A stretch of 64,000 nucleotides of DNA from Mesorhizobium sp. dw_380 (lineage in GTDB: Bacteria; Pseudomonadota; Alphaproteobacteria; Rhizobiales; Rhizobiaceae): the NCBI RefSeq assembly GCF_018588885.1, contig NZ_JAFFIW010000007.1, positions 124,001 to 188,000 on the forward strand. Direction: 5' to 3'. Below, piece by piece: positions 8,904-16,945 of this stretch. The notes beneath the pieces were generated by a model. The model had not been told where the DNA came from. It ran no database searches and saw only the letters and a list, made by a program, of their open reading frames with translations. Made by a program: the position numbers and the translations under genes. Each line of letters opens with the position of its first letter. Within the stretch, counting starts at the first letter, position 1.

Positions 8904-9746
8904 ATGAGGAAAAGGCATACGCCGAAAGACAGGCTGATCACCGTCGCGCTCCACGCAGCGCTTGCAGCGGGGCTCTTTTTCGCGGCATTCCCGATCTACT
9001 GGATGCTGAGCAGTTCGTTCAAATCGAATACCGAAATCTTTGCCCTGCCACCAACCATCCTGCCAAAGGCCTTCACGCTGGAAGCGTATGCAGCCATCCT
9101 TGGCGACCCGGTAAAGCTGCGCTTCTTCTTCAACAGCTATTTCGTGGCGGGAGCGGTGACCGTGCTAACAGTGCTGATCGCCTTGCTGGCGGCCTACGGG
9201 TTCAGCCGCTTCAACTTCCGCGGCAAGGGCAGCCTGAACACACTCATCATCAGCACGCAGACGATTCCGCCGATCACACTCTTGATCCCCTTCTTCGGGC
9301 TTGTCGTCTCATACGGTATCTTCGATACCTACGTCGCACTGATCCTGACTTACCTGGTGTTTACACTGCCCTACGCAATCCTGCTGATGACGGGATATCT
9401 GAACACCTTGCCCCGCGATCTCGATGAAGCCGTGGCTGTCGATGGCGGCACCAGTTGGACAGCGCTTTGGCGGGTGATCGTCCCGATTTCACTGCCTGGT
9501 ATCGTGGCGACGTCGGTCTACACCTTCCTGTTGTGCTGGAACGAATTTCTCTTTGCGCTGACGCTGACGAAGTCAACGTCCATGCGCACCGTCCCGATCG
9601 GCATCCAGCTGTTGATGGGGCAGCACGCCTTCGAATGGAACCAGATGATGGCGATGAGCGTGCTCGGCTCGCTACCGCTCTTGCTCATCTACCTCGTTGC
9701 CCAGAGGTACTTCCTCGCCGGCATGACCGCGGGCTCGGTCAAGTAG
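8904..9746 (+). CDS. Sugar ABC transporter permease, MalG type
   Basis: 280 residues from ATG 8904, beginning MRKRHTPKDRLI. It has an N-terminal helix with FPIYWMLSSSFKSN, which is typical of the MalG branch, the EAA loop (LDEAVAVDGGTSWTALWRVIVPI) and the usual end RYFLAGMTAGSVK. It completes the cassette's importer (ATPase, binding protein, MalF, MalG). Directly downstream lies the tail fragment of a second MalG-type protein, which marks a probable recombination border. Confidence 0.93.
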   Translation: MRKRHTPKDRLITVALHAALAAGLFFAAFPIYWMLSSSFKSNTEIFALPPTILPKAFTLEAYAAILGDPVKLRFFFNSYFVAGAVTVLTVLIALLAAYGFSRFNFRGKGSLNTLIISTQTIPPITLLIPFFGLVVSYGIFDTYVALILTYLVFTLPYAILLMTGYLNTLPRDLDEAVAVDGGTSWTALWRVIVPISLPGIVATSVYTFLLCWNEFLFALTLTKSTSMRTVPIGIQLLMGQHAFEWNQMMAMSVLGSLPLLLIYLVAQRYFLAGMTAGSVK

Positions 9747-9798
9747 GATGTCCATCCCACGGAGAACTGATGGAGCAGGCCCCCGCGCATCGCAAGCG

Positions 9799-9957
9799 AT
9801 GATTGGACCCTATCTGCTGGCAGGCGACATCGCCGCGGCCGCGGCCGTCGTCACCGTTCCGCTGATCGTGCTGGTGCTGTTCTTCCAGCGCCACATCATC
9901 GAAGGGCTGATACAGGGCGCATCAAGGAATAGGCGGTATCAAGGAATGAAAGGATGA
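9799..9957 (+). pseudogene. C-terminal remnant of a second MalG-type ABC permease
   Basis: 52 codons, beginning MIGPYLLAGDIAAAAAVVTV and continuing into a final hydrophobic helix and FFQRHIIEGLIQGA. This is the last membrane helix and the characteristic end (FQRxxxxGLxxGAxxG) of MalG-type permeases; the first ~225 residues are missing. It is followed by a few extra residues and overlaps the start of the next gene (ATGA at 9954). It does not match the intact permease just upstream closely enough to be a recent duplicate. The simplest reading is that an older permease gene of the downstream operon was truncated from its 5' side. Confidence 0.75.
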
Positions 9958-10775
9958 ACGTGAAAGACCTCAAAGTCGGCTGCCAGACCTTCACCTGGGA
10001 AATGCTGGGCCGCGCCTGGACCGGTGGCCCCGACGATCTGTTGAAGGCGATCGCCGACGGCGGCTATGCTGGCATCGAGATCACCGACACCATGATCGGG
10101 CGTTACGCCGGCAAACCCGACGAGTTCGCCGTCGCCCTGAAGTCGTCCGGGCTGACGCTCGTGTCCTTCGCCTTCGGCTCTAAAAGCGGCTTCACGCTCA
10201 AGGACCAGATCGGCGTCGATCTCGAAACCGCCAAGCGCTGGATCGACTTCGTCGCCGCCTTCCCCGGTGCGCTGGTCTCGATGGGTTCGGCAACGGTGGT
10301 GTCCGACGGTCCGCGCGACGACAAGTTCGCCATCGCCGCCGAGGTCTATAACAAAGCCGGCGAACTCGGACGCAAGGCCGGCGTCAAGGTGGCGATGCAT
10401 CCGAGTTCGCACCACAACACGCTGCTGTTCGACCGCGCTGATTATGACAAGATCTTTGCTTTGCTCGATCCCGATCTGGTCGGCTGGGTGCCCGATACCG
10501 GCCACATACTGCGCGGCCACAAGGACATGGCCGACACGCTGCGCACCTACCGCGACCGCATCCGCTACATCCATTTGAAGGACGTCGACGCCAACGGCAC
10601 CTGGGCGATGCTGGGCAAGGGCATCTGCGACACCGCCCAAGTGATCGAGATCGCGAGTACCGCGCCGCGCTTCAACGGCTGGCTGGTGCTCGAAGAGGAA
10701 TCCGATACCGCCGCCGCCGATCCCGCCGGCGCGGTCAAGACCAACCGCCAGACAATGCGCAGCTACGGCGCCTGA
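9954..10775 (+). CDS. Sugar phosphate isomerase/epimerase-like TIM barrel (IolE/IolI type)
   Basis: 273 residues, beginning MNVKDLKVGCQTFTWEMLG. Typical AP-endonuclease-2/xylose-isomerase-like TIM-barrel strands are visible: GYAGIEITD, VKVAMHPSSHHNT, VGWVPDTGHI, IRYIHLKDVD and a late LVLEEESD, which supply the Glu/Asp/His metal ligands of this family. Members include inosose dehydratase, tagatose/allulose 3-epimerases and 3-keto-sugar lyases. Its start overlaps the permease remnant's stop. The adjacent Gfo/Idh enzyme suggests a 3-keto-sugar or inosose-type substrate; this is inference. Confidence 0.85.
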   Translation: MNVKDLKVGCQTFTWEMLGRAWTGGPDDLLKAIADGGYAGIEITDTMIGRYAGKPDEFAVALKSSGLTLVSFAFGSKSGFTLKDQIGVDLETAKRWIDFVAAFPGALVSMGSATVVSDGPRDDKFAIAAEVYNKAGELGRKAGVKVAMHPSSHHNTLLFDRADYDKIFALLDPDLVGWVPDTGHILRGHKDMADTLRTYRDRIRYIHLKDVDANGTWAMLGKGICDTAQVIEIASTAPRFNGWLVLEEESDTAAADPAGAVKTNRQTMRSYGA

Positions 10776-10786
10776 AGAACGAGACG

Positions 10787-11863
10787 ATGATTAGAAAACA
10801 AGACAGACGCCTCAGGGTCGGCGTGCTCGGCTGCGGCCCCATCGCGCAGTTCGCGCATCTGGAATCCTGCGTGAAATCAGGCAATGCCGACCTCTACGCC
10901 ATTTGCGACGCGGCCCCCGATCTGCTCGCCCGCATGGGCGCCACCTACGAGCCGCAAAGGATGTATGCCGACTATGACGCGATGCTTGCCGATCCCGAGC
11001 TGGAAGCGGTGATCGTCGCGACGTCGGACGCCTATCATGTGCCGATGTCGATCAAGGCGCTCGACGCCGGCAAGCATGTTCTCTGCGAAAAGCCGATCGG
11101 TACCTCGGTCGAGGAAGGCGAGAAGCTGGCCGAAGCGGTCAAGCGTTCCGGCAAGGTGCTGCAGGTCGGACACATGAAGCGCTTTGATCCGGCGCTTGAG
11201 GCGGCACGCGACTTCGTCCGCGACGAGATGGGCGAGGTGCTGGCGCTGAAGGCCTGGTATTGCGATTCCACCCATCGCTACACCAACACCGACGCCGTGC
11301 AGCCGCTGCCCGTCACCAGCAAGCTCGCCAAGAAGCCGGCCGGCAATCCGAAGGCCGATCTCAGGCAATATTTCATGCTGGCGCACGGCTCGCATCTCGT
11401 CGACACGGCGCGTTTCCTGTGCGGCGAGATCACTGCCGTGCGCGCGCGCCTCAACGAACGCTTCGGCGCCTATTGCTGGTTCGTTGAGACCGAATTCGCC
11501 AGCGGCGCGCTCGGTCATCTCGATCTTACCGTCGCCGTACGGATGGACTGGCACGAAGGCTTCCAGCTCTATGGCGAGAACGGTTCGGTCATAGCCAGGA
11601 CCTTCAATCCCTGGTACTTCCGCGCCAGCGAGGTCGATATCTTTCATGAGAAGGATGCGACCTCGCGAAAACCGCTCGGCGCCGACGGCCACTTCTTCCG
11701 CCGCCAGCTGGAAGGCCTCGCCGACACGGTGCTGAACGCCGCGCCGATGCGCGGCGCCAATGTCGAGGACGGCATCGCCTCGATCCGCGCCATGGTGGCG
11801 ATTGCCCGCTCCGTTGAGACCGGCGAGCGGGTCGAACTCGCCTCGGTTTCGGGTGCGGTCTGA
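10787..11863 (+). CDS. Gfo/Idh/MocA-family oxidoreductase
   Basis: 358 residues. The Rossmann motif VGVLGCGPIAQFAH is near residue 12, the EKP motif (CEKPIGTS) follows, then the C-terminal substrate domain with HGSHLVDTARFL. It probably oxidises or reduces a sugar hydroxyl with NAD(P). It lies 11 bases after the first TIM-barrel gene and its TGA overlaps the ATG of the second one, so the three are translationally coupled. A Gfo/Idh enzyme flanked by two TIM-barrel isomerases is a recurrent arrangement in inositol and 3-keto-glycoside catabolism. Confidence 0.88.
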   Translation: MIRKQDRRLRVGVLGCGPIAQFAHLESCVKSGNADLYAICDAAPDLLARMGATYEPQRMYADYDAMLADPELEAVIVATSDAYHVPMSIKALDAGKHVLCEKPIGTSVEEGEKLAEAVKRSGKVLQVGHMKRFDPALEAARDFVRDEMGEVLALKAWYCDSTHRYTNTDAVQPLPVTSKLAKKPAGNPKADLRQYFMLAHGSHLVDTARFLCGEITAVRARLNERFGAYCWFVETEFASGALGHLDLTVAVRMDWHEGFQLYGENGSVIARTFNPWYFRASEVDIFHEKDATSRKPLGADGHFFRRQLEGLADTVLNAAPMRGANVEDGIASIRAMVAIARSVETGERVELASVSGAV

Positions 11864-12681
11864 TGTATCTAGGCATTTTCGCCAAGACTTTTTCAGGTAC
11901 CGACCCGGTCGCCGTGCTCGATGCGGCGAAGCAGGCTGGATACGATACGACGCAATTCAATCTCGCCTGCGCCGGCCTGCCGTCGATGCCCGATGCCGTG
12001 CCGCCGGATGCCATCGCTGCTATCGGCTCCGCCGCGCGATCATCAGGTGTTTCGCTCGCCGCGCTGTCGGGCACCTACAACATGGCGCATCCCGACAAGG
12101 GCGTGCGCGACGATGGCCTTCGCCGCCTTGGCGTCGTCATCGAGGCGGCAGCGGCCTTGGACATTCCGCTGGTCACGCTCTGCACCGGTTCGCGCAATGC
12201 CGCCGATCAATGGGCTTATCATCACGACAATGCGACACCGGCTGCCTGGTCAGACATGGCTGCCGAGATGGCGAAGGCGCTGGCGCTGGCGGAAAACGCC
12301 GGCGTCGATCTCGGCATCGAGCCGGAGCAGGCCAACATCGTCACCTCGGCCGGAGATGCGACGCGCCTGATCGCCGACATGGGCTCGAAGCACCTCAAGA
12401 TCGTGCTCGATCCGGCGAACCTGTTCGAGCACGCGACGCCGGATGCGGCGCGCGCCATCGTCGCCGCCGCGATCGATGAGACCGCTGGCCACATCGCCAT
12501 GGCGCACGCCAAGGACCGGTATGGTGACGGCCGCTTTGCCACGACAGGACGAGGCATCGTCGATTTTCCCGATTTCGTCGCGCGGCTGAAGGCCGTGGGC
12601 TTCGACGGACCGCTCGTCACCCATGGGCTGTCCGCCGACGAGGCCCCGGGCGTCGCCACCTTCCTGCGGAGGCTACTCTGA
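11863..12681 (+). CDS. Second sugar phosphate isomerase/epimerase-like TIM barrel
   Basis: 272 residues starting MYLGIFAKTFSGTDPVAVLDAAKQAGY. Barrel strands include LVTLCTGSRN, VDLGIEPEQANIV, LKIVLDPANLFEH and IAMAHAKDR, with Glu, Asp and His metal-ligand candidates at the expected strand ends. It differs clearly in sequence from the TIM barrel at 9954, so the two probably catalyse successive steps rather than being duplicates. It is coupled by ATGA-type overlaps to the oxidoreductase before it and the hydrolase after it. Confidence 0.83.
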   Translation: MYLGIFAKTFSGTDPVAVLDAAKQAGYDTTQFNLACAGLPSMPDAVPPDAIAAIGSAARSSGVSLAALSGTYNMAHPDKGVRDDGLRRLGVVIEAAAALDIPLVTLCTGSRNAADQWAYHHDNATPAAWSDMAAEMAKALALAENAGVDLGIEPEQANIVTSAGDATRLIADMGSKHLKIVLDPANLFEHATPDAARAIVAAAIDETAGHIAMAHAKDRYGDGRFATTGRGIVDFPDFVARLKAVGFDGPLVTHGLSADEAPGVATFLRRLL

Positions 12682-13514
12682 TGGCCGCCGCACCGACGAT
12701 CATGCTTCGTGACGATGCCGCCCTTCGTGTCTTCGACACGGGGCAGGGCAGGCTTCCCATCGTCTTCCAGCATGGTCTCGGCGGCGATGCCGCCCAGGTG
12801 GCGCAGAATTTTCCCGACGGTCCGTCACGCCGCCGGCTCACCGTCGAATGCCGCGCGCAGGGCGGCTCCGGTGCCGGCAGCAGGCGTCCCTTTTCGATCG
12901 AGATGTTCGCCGACGATGTGCTTGCCGCCGCCGATGCAGCCGGCCTCGACCGTTTCGTCGCCGGCGGCATCTCGATGGGCGCGGCGATCGCGCTGCGTCT
13001 TGCCGCCCGCCATCCGGACCGCGTAGCTGGTTTGGTGCTCGTGCGTCCTGCCTGGGCCTTTGAAGCGGCGCCGCAAAACATGCGCCCTTACATTGACGTG
13101 GCGGAACTCATCCGCAGGCTTCCACCGGATGAGGCGCGCGGAGCCTTCGCATCCTCCGCGACTGCAGCCCGCTTTCGCCGCCAAGCGCCGGACAATCTCG
13201 CCTCTTTGCTCGGCTTCTTCGAGCGTGAAAACGCGACTGTCTTTGCCGAGGTGATGCAGGCGATCGCAGCCGACGGGCCCGGCATTTCGCGGGCTGCCGC
13301 TGGCGTGCTTGCCATCCCGACGCTCGTCATCGGCTGCGGCATCGATCTCGTCCATCCCTTGGTGACCGCCCGCGAGCTGGCTGAAACCATCCCCGACGCG
13401 ATCTTCACCGAGGTGACACCAAAGGCCATCGACAAGGATCGCCATTTCGCCGAAATCCGCGCCGCGATCGGCGGCTTTCTCGACAGAAATTTCAACAATC
13501 AGGACCAATCATGA
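12681..13514 (+). CDS. Alpha/beta hydrolase
   Basis: 277 residues. The oxyanion motif HGLGG is at 31-35, the nucleophile elbow GISMG holds Ser98, and Asp222 (GCGIDLVHP) and His255 (DKDRHF) fit as the rest of the triad. No signal peptide is seen. It overlaps the preceding and following genes, so it belongs to the catabolic operon. A lactone or sugar-ester hydrolysis step after oxidation by the Gfo/Idh enzyme is plausible. It is unrelated in sequence to the HSL-type hydrolase at 210-1154. Confidence 0.85.
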   Translation: MAAAPTIMLRDDAALRVFDTGQGRLPIVFQHGLGGDAAQVAQNFPDGPSRRRLTVECRAQGGSGAGSRRPFSIEMFADDVLAAADAAGLDRFVAGGISMGAAIALRLAARHPDRVAGLVLVRPAWAFEAAPQNMRPYIDVAELIRRLPPDEARGAFASSATAARFRRQAPDNLASLLGFFERENATVFAEVMQAIAADGPGISRAAAGVLAIPTLVIGCGIDLVHPLVTARELAETIPDAIFTEVTPKAIDKDRHFAEIRAAIGGFLDRNFNNQDQS

Positions 13515-14233
13515 CCTCAAAGCCCCTGTCAGGCCCAGCCGCCATCGCCGCCTTGCCGCGCGATCGCTTGATCGCCGAATTCTCGCTCTGGTCGGCCAAT
13601 CTCGCCAATTTCGAGAGCGACCTCAGGCGCATCGAACCCTATGTCGATCTGCATCATATCGACGTCGCGGACGGTCATTTCGCGCCGTCCTTCCTGTTCT
13701 TCCCCGATCTCGTCGCCCGCATCGCCGGGCTGACGGCCAGACCCATCCACGTCCACCTGATGGTCGATGCGGCAATTGTCGAAGCACAGACACGGCAGTT
13801 CATCGAGGCCGGCGCCGACATGATTAGCGTCCACGCCGAAAACGGCGAAGCGGGATTGCGCGCCGTCCGGCTGGCGCGTGAACTCGGCGCGCAAGCCGGC
13901 GTCGTGCTGAGGCTGGAGACGCCGGTCGAGGAGGTGACGCCTTTCGTCTCCGAAGTCGCCTTCGTCACGCTTCTTGGAACCGCGATCGGCGTCAAGGGCC
14001 AGGGCCTGTCGGAGGAAGCCTGCGACCGGCTGCGCGCTGCCCGCGCCATCCTGCGAGAGGCCGGCCGCGAGGCGGCCGTCGTGCTGGCCGCCGACGGCGG
14101 CATCCGTCATGAGACCGTGCCGCTGCTGCGTGCCGCCGGCGCCGAGACGGTGGTGCTCGGTTCGCTCGCCTTCGGCGACAAGGATCTCGCCGGCCGCATC
14201 GGCTGGCTGCACGGCTTGAAGGTCGCGGCATGA
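13511..14233 (+). CDS. Ribulose-phosphate 3-epimerase-like (RPE/AlsE family)
   Basis: 240 residues. The RPE metal/catalytic motifs are present in order: HHIDVADGHFAPSF, RPIHVHLMVD, the ISVHAE strand and VLAADGGI near the C-terminus. The N-terminus is longer than in housekeeping RPE. Together with the ROK kinase that follows, it recalls allulose-6-phosphate 3-epimerase (AlsE) with allose kinase (AlsK), which feed fructose 6-phosphate into central metabolism. Whether the substrate is a C5 or C6 ketose phosphate cannot be told from sequence. Confidence 0.85.
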   Translation: MTSKPLSGPAAIAALPRDRLIAEFSLWSANLANFESDLRRIEPYVDLHHIDVADGHFAPSFLFFPDLVARIAGLTARPIHVHLMVDAAIVEAQTRQFIEAGADMISVHAENGEAGLRAVRLARELGAQAGVVLRLETPVEEVTPFVSEVAFVTLLGTAIGVKGQGLSEEACDRLRAARAILREAGREAAVVLAADGGIRHETVPLLRAAGAETVVLGSLAFGDKDLAGRIGWLHGLKVAA

Positions 14234-15252
14234 GCAGAGAAGCCGCCCTCGCGATCGATCTTGGCGGTACCGAGCTTCGTGCCGCCCTGGTCGACCGCGA
14301 CGGCAAGATCCTGGCCTTCGCGGCCGTACCGACGCAGGCGCAGGCCGGCCCCGATGTGGTGATCGGCCAGATCGAGGCGCTGGCCGCGACCGTCCATGCC
14401 GAGGCGCCGGACCTCGCCATTGTCGGTGTCGGCGTCGGTGCGCCGGGACCGCTCGATCCGCTGGCCGGCATCGCCGTCGGACCGCCGACGCTCGCCGGCT
14501 GGCTGGACGTGCCGCTGGCAGACATCCTCGAGCGCCGGCTCGGCCTGCCTGTGCGGCTGGAGAACGACGCCAACGCGGCGGCGCTCGGCGAATGGCGCTT
14601 CGGTGCCGGCCACGGCGCACGCTCGCTGGTCTTCGTCACCGTTTCGACCGGGATCGGCGGCGGCGTCGTCGTCGACGGACGCATCCTGCATGGACGTCGC
14701 GGCCTTGCCGCCGAAATCGGCCACATGACCATCACCGATGAAGGCGAGCGTTGCGTCTGCGGTGTCGTCGGCTGCTTCGAGGCCATTGCCTCGGGCACCG
14801 CACTTGGCCGTCGCGCCAATGCCGCGACATCGGCCTTCGATGGCTCGACCCTGCGCCGCCTCTCGGCCAACGCCGAGGTCACCGGCCGCCACGTCGTCGA
14901 GGCGGCGCGGCTGCAGGACGACCTCGCTGTGGCCCTGCTCGAGGAGGAGGCGCGCTGGCTGGGCGTCGGCTTCACCAACCTCTTGCATCTCTATTCGCCC
15001 GATGTGCTGGTTGTCGGCGGCGGCATCGCCAATGGCCTGGACCTGATGGCGCCTGTCATCGAGGCGACCATCCGGCAACGCGCCATGCGCGCCTATCGCG
15101 ACGTGCCGGTCGTCCAGGCCCAGCTCGGCCGCCACGCCGGGCTGGTTGGCGCGGCCAGTCTTGTCCTGTTCGATGATAGCGGCACGCTGGCGGCGCGCAT
15201 GCCTGTCGGTCCAAGCACCTATCCGGACGCCAGGAGGGACTTCAATGGCTGA
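14230..15252 (+). CDS. ROK-family sugar kinase
   Basis: 340 residues. The N-terminal phosphate motif AIDLGGTELRAALVD, the catalytic ENDANAAALGEW segment and the ROK zinc motif CVCGVVGCFE (Cys175, Cys177, Cys182) with His165 in EIGHM are all intact. There is no N-terminal HTH, so it is a kinase and not a ROK repressor. It overlaps the RPE-like gene by four bases. It probably phosphorylates a hexose or ketose for the RPE-like epimerase. Its last codons contain the RBS and start of the ABC-ATPase fragment at 15245. Confidence 0.9.
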   Translation: MSREAALAIDLGGTELRAALVDRDGKILAFAAVPTQAQAGPDVVIGQIEALAATVHAEAPDLAIVGVGVGAPGPLDPLAGIAVGPPTLAGWLDVPLADILERRLGLPVRLENDANAAALGEWRFGAGHGARSLVFVTVSTGIGGGVVVDGRILHGRRGLAAEIGHMTITDEGERCVCGVVGCFEAIASGTALGRRANAATSAFDGSTLRRLSANAEVTGRHVVEAARLQDDLAVALLEEEARWLGVGFTNLLHLYSPDVLVVGGGIANGLDLMAPVIEATIRQRAMRAYRDVPVVQAQLGRHAGLVGAASLVLFDDSGTLAARMPVGPSTYPDARRDFNG

Positions 15253-15298
15253 GCTCAAGCTGCGCGGCGTGCTCGCGCCGCTCGGCAAAACCGCCTGA
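15245..15298 (+). pseudogene. Probable ABC-ATPase gene remnant (start codon region)
   Basis: A 17-codon ORF beginning MAELKLRGV, preceded by AGGAGGG and overlapping the ROK stop by eight bases. The first nine residues look like the universal start of MalK/UgpC ATPases (MAEIxLRxV), but the reading frame ends after APLGKTA, with no Walker A. It could be an in-frame fusion of the first and last codons after an internal deletion. With the permease tail at 9799, it suggests that this operon once encoded its own importer. Confidence 0.5.
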
Positions 15299-15314
15299 CA
15301 TCGTCAGCGCATGA

Positions 15315-15350
15315 AAAATGGCCGGAAGCAGCGATGCCTTCGGCCATTTT
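15315..15350. terminator. Bidirectional rho-independent terminator
   Basis: AAAATGGCCG and CGGCCATTTT form a 10-bp stem extended by AAG/CTT pairs, with flanking A and T runs on the two sides. It lies between the convergent ends of the sugar operon and dctA, so it can serve both strands. Confidence 0.85.
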
Positions 15351-15373
15351 GCATTGTCATGCGACCGCTCGGA

Positions 15374-16702
15374 TTACTCGGCGGGAACGATATCCGCCGG
15401 CAGGCTGTCGTCGGCCGTACCCGCCAGCGCTCTCGCCAGCTTGGCCTCGTCGAGTTCGCCTTCCCAGCGCGCGACGACCAGTGTGGCGACGGCGTTGCCG
15501 ATGAAGTTGGTCAGCGCCCGGCATTCCGACATGAAGCGGTCGACACCGAGGATCAGCGCCATGCCGGCGACCGGCACCGAGGGAACCACCGAAAGCGTCG
15601 CGGCAAGGGTGATGAAGCCCGCTCCGGTGATGCCGGCGGCACCTTTCGAGGAAAGCATCGCCACCAGCAGCAGCAGGATCTGGTCGCCGATCGACAGATG
15701 GATGTTCGTCGCCTGCGCGATGAACAGCGCCGCCAGCGTCATGTAGATGTTGGTGCCGTCGAGATTGAAGGAATAGCCGGTCGGGATGACCAGCCCGACC
15801 ACCGAGCGTTTGGCGCCGGCCTTCTCCATCTTCTCCATCAGCGAGGGAAGCGCTGCTTCCGACGAGGACGTGCCCAGCACCAGCAGCAGCTCTTCCTTGA
15901 TGTAGCGAAGCAGCGACAGGATGGAGAAGCCGTTGTAGCGGCAGACGGCACCCAGCACGACGAACACGAACAGCAGCGACGTCGCGTAGAAGGTGCCGAC
16001 CAGCATGGCGAGGTTGATGACCGAGCCGATGCCGTATTTGCCGATGGTGAAGGCCATGGCGCCGAACGCGCCAATGGGGGCTGCCTTCATCAGCACACTG
16101 ACCAGCTTGAACATCGGCGCCATCAGCGCCTGCAGGAAATTGAGCACCGGTGCGCCCCTGTCGCCGACCAGCGCCAGCGCGATGCCGAACAGCACCGAGA
16201 AGAACAGCACCTGCAGAATGTCGCCATCGGCGAAGGCGCCGACAATCGTGCCGGGAATGATGTTCATCAGGAAGCCGGTGACCGACTGGTCATGCGCCTT
16301 GGCAGCATAGGTGTTGACGGTCGAGGCGTCGAGCGTCGCCGGATCGATGTTGAAGCCGGCGCCCGGCTGCACGACATTGGCCACGACAAGGCCGATGATG
16401 AGCGCCAGCGTCGAGAAGGTGAGGAAGTAGAGCATTGCCTTGCCGGCGACGCGGCCGACCTTCTGCAGGTCGCTCATGCCGGCGATGCCGGTCGCCACCG
16501 TCAGGAAGATCACCGGGGCGATGATCATCTTGACCAGCTTGATGAAGGCGTCGCCAAGCGGTTTCATGCTCTCGCCGATCGACGGATAATAGTGTCCGAG
16601 CAGGATGCCGATGGTGATCGCCACCAGAACCTGCACGTAGAGTTGGGCATAAAGGGGCTTGCGCGGCGCGGCGAGCGCGCCGGATTGATCTGCGATGTGC
16701 AT
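15374..16702 (-). CDS. dctA: C4-dicarboxylate:cation symporter DctA
   Basis: 442 residues of the dicarboxylate/amino acid:cation symporter family. Diagnostic segments are [19 protein letters not shown], the serine-rich reentrant hairpin [34 protein letters not shown] and [14 protein letters not shown]. It imports succinate, fumarate and malate across the inner membrane and is essential for symbiotic nitrogen fixation in rhizobia. GGGAGAG precedes the ATG. It is divergent from dctBD, with a consensus sigma-54 promoter and two probable DctD sites between, so expression should require RpoN and phosphorylated DctD. Confidence 0.97.
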   Translation of the reverse strand: MHIADQSGALAAPRKPLYAQLYVQVLVAITIGILLGHYYPSIGESMKPLGDAFIKLVKMIIAPVIFLTVATGIAGMSDLQKVGRVAGKAMLYFLTFSTLALIIGLVVANVVQPGAGFNIDPATLDASTVNTYAAKAHDQSVTGFLMNIIPGTIVGAFADGDILQVLFFSVLFGIALALVGDRGAPVLNFLQALMAPMFKLVSVLMKAAPIGAFGAMAFTIGKYGIGSVINLAMLVGTFYATSLLFVFVVLGAVCRYNGFSILSLLRYIKEELLLVLGTSSSEAALPSLMEKMEKAGAKRSVVGLVIPTGYSFNLDGTNIYMTLAALFIAQATNIHLSIGDQILLLLVAMLSSKGAAGITGAGFITLAATLSVVPSVPVAGMALILGVDRFMSECRALTNFIGNAVATLVVARWEGELDEAKLARALAGTADDSLPADIVPAE

Positions 16703-16791
16703 CGAACTCTCCCTGGCCGGATGGACGGAACCCGCCCTGCGTGACTTCTCCCATCGCGGCGTTCCGGTCGCCCGCCGCTAGCCAGGACTTT

Positions 16792-16807
16792 TGCAAGCGC
16801 TGTGCCA
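16792..16807 (-). promoter_or_regulatory. Sigma-54 (RpoN) promoter of dctA
   Basis: On the minus strand the bases read TGGCACAGCGCTTGCA, an exact match to the -24/-12 consensus TGGCAC-N5-TTGCA. It is about 90 bases upstream of the dctA start codon and oriented toward it. Transcription should begin roughly 12 bases beyond the GC of the -12 element. Confidence 0.93.
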
Positions 16808-16870
16808 GACCGGGGAAAGGCCGGATTCCCCGGGTTTCGGCCTTTGTCCGCAGCCATGCGGCAAATACCT

Positions 16871-16917
16871 GTGCGGATTTCCGCACTGGTAGCGTTTGCC
16901 TGGGCGGATTTTCGCAT
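16871..16917. promoter_or_regulatory. Two probable DctD upstream activator sites
   Basis: GTGCGGATTTCCGCAC (16871-16886) is an inverted repeat, and GGGCGGATTTTCGCAT (16902-16917) is a second imperfect copy 31 bases away, about three helical turns. They lie 65-110 bases upstream of the -24 element of dctA, the usual place for enhancer sites bound by DctD, and just before dctB. Confidence 0.8.
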
Positions 16918-16945
16918 TACACTGGCGGCGAAGCCGTGAGGACAA

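Noticed and set aside
9748..9798. Upstream 17 codons of the permease-tail frame (MSIPRRTDGAG...)
   Set aside because: They do not resemble permease sequence and follow directly on the intact permease stop; probably junction sequence, so the remnant was annotated from 9799.
15311..16744. Long open frame (477 codons) on the plus strand across dctA
   Set aside because: It is exactly antisense to dctA, rich in Arg, His, Gln and Asp, and has no domain; a codon-bias shadow of a high-GC gene.
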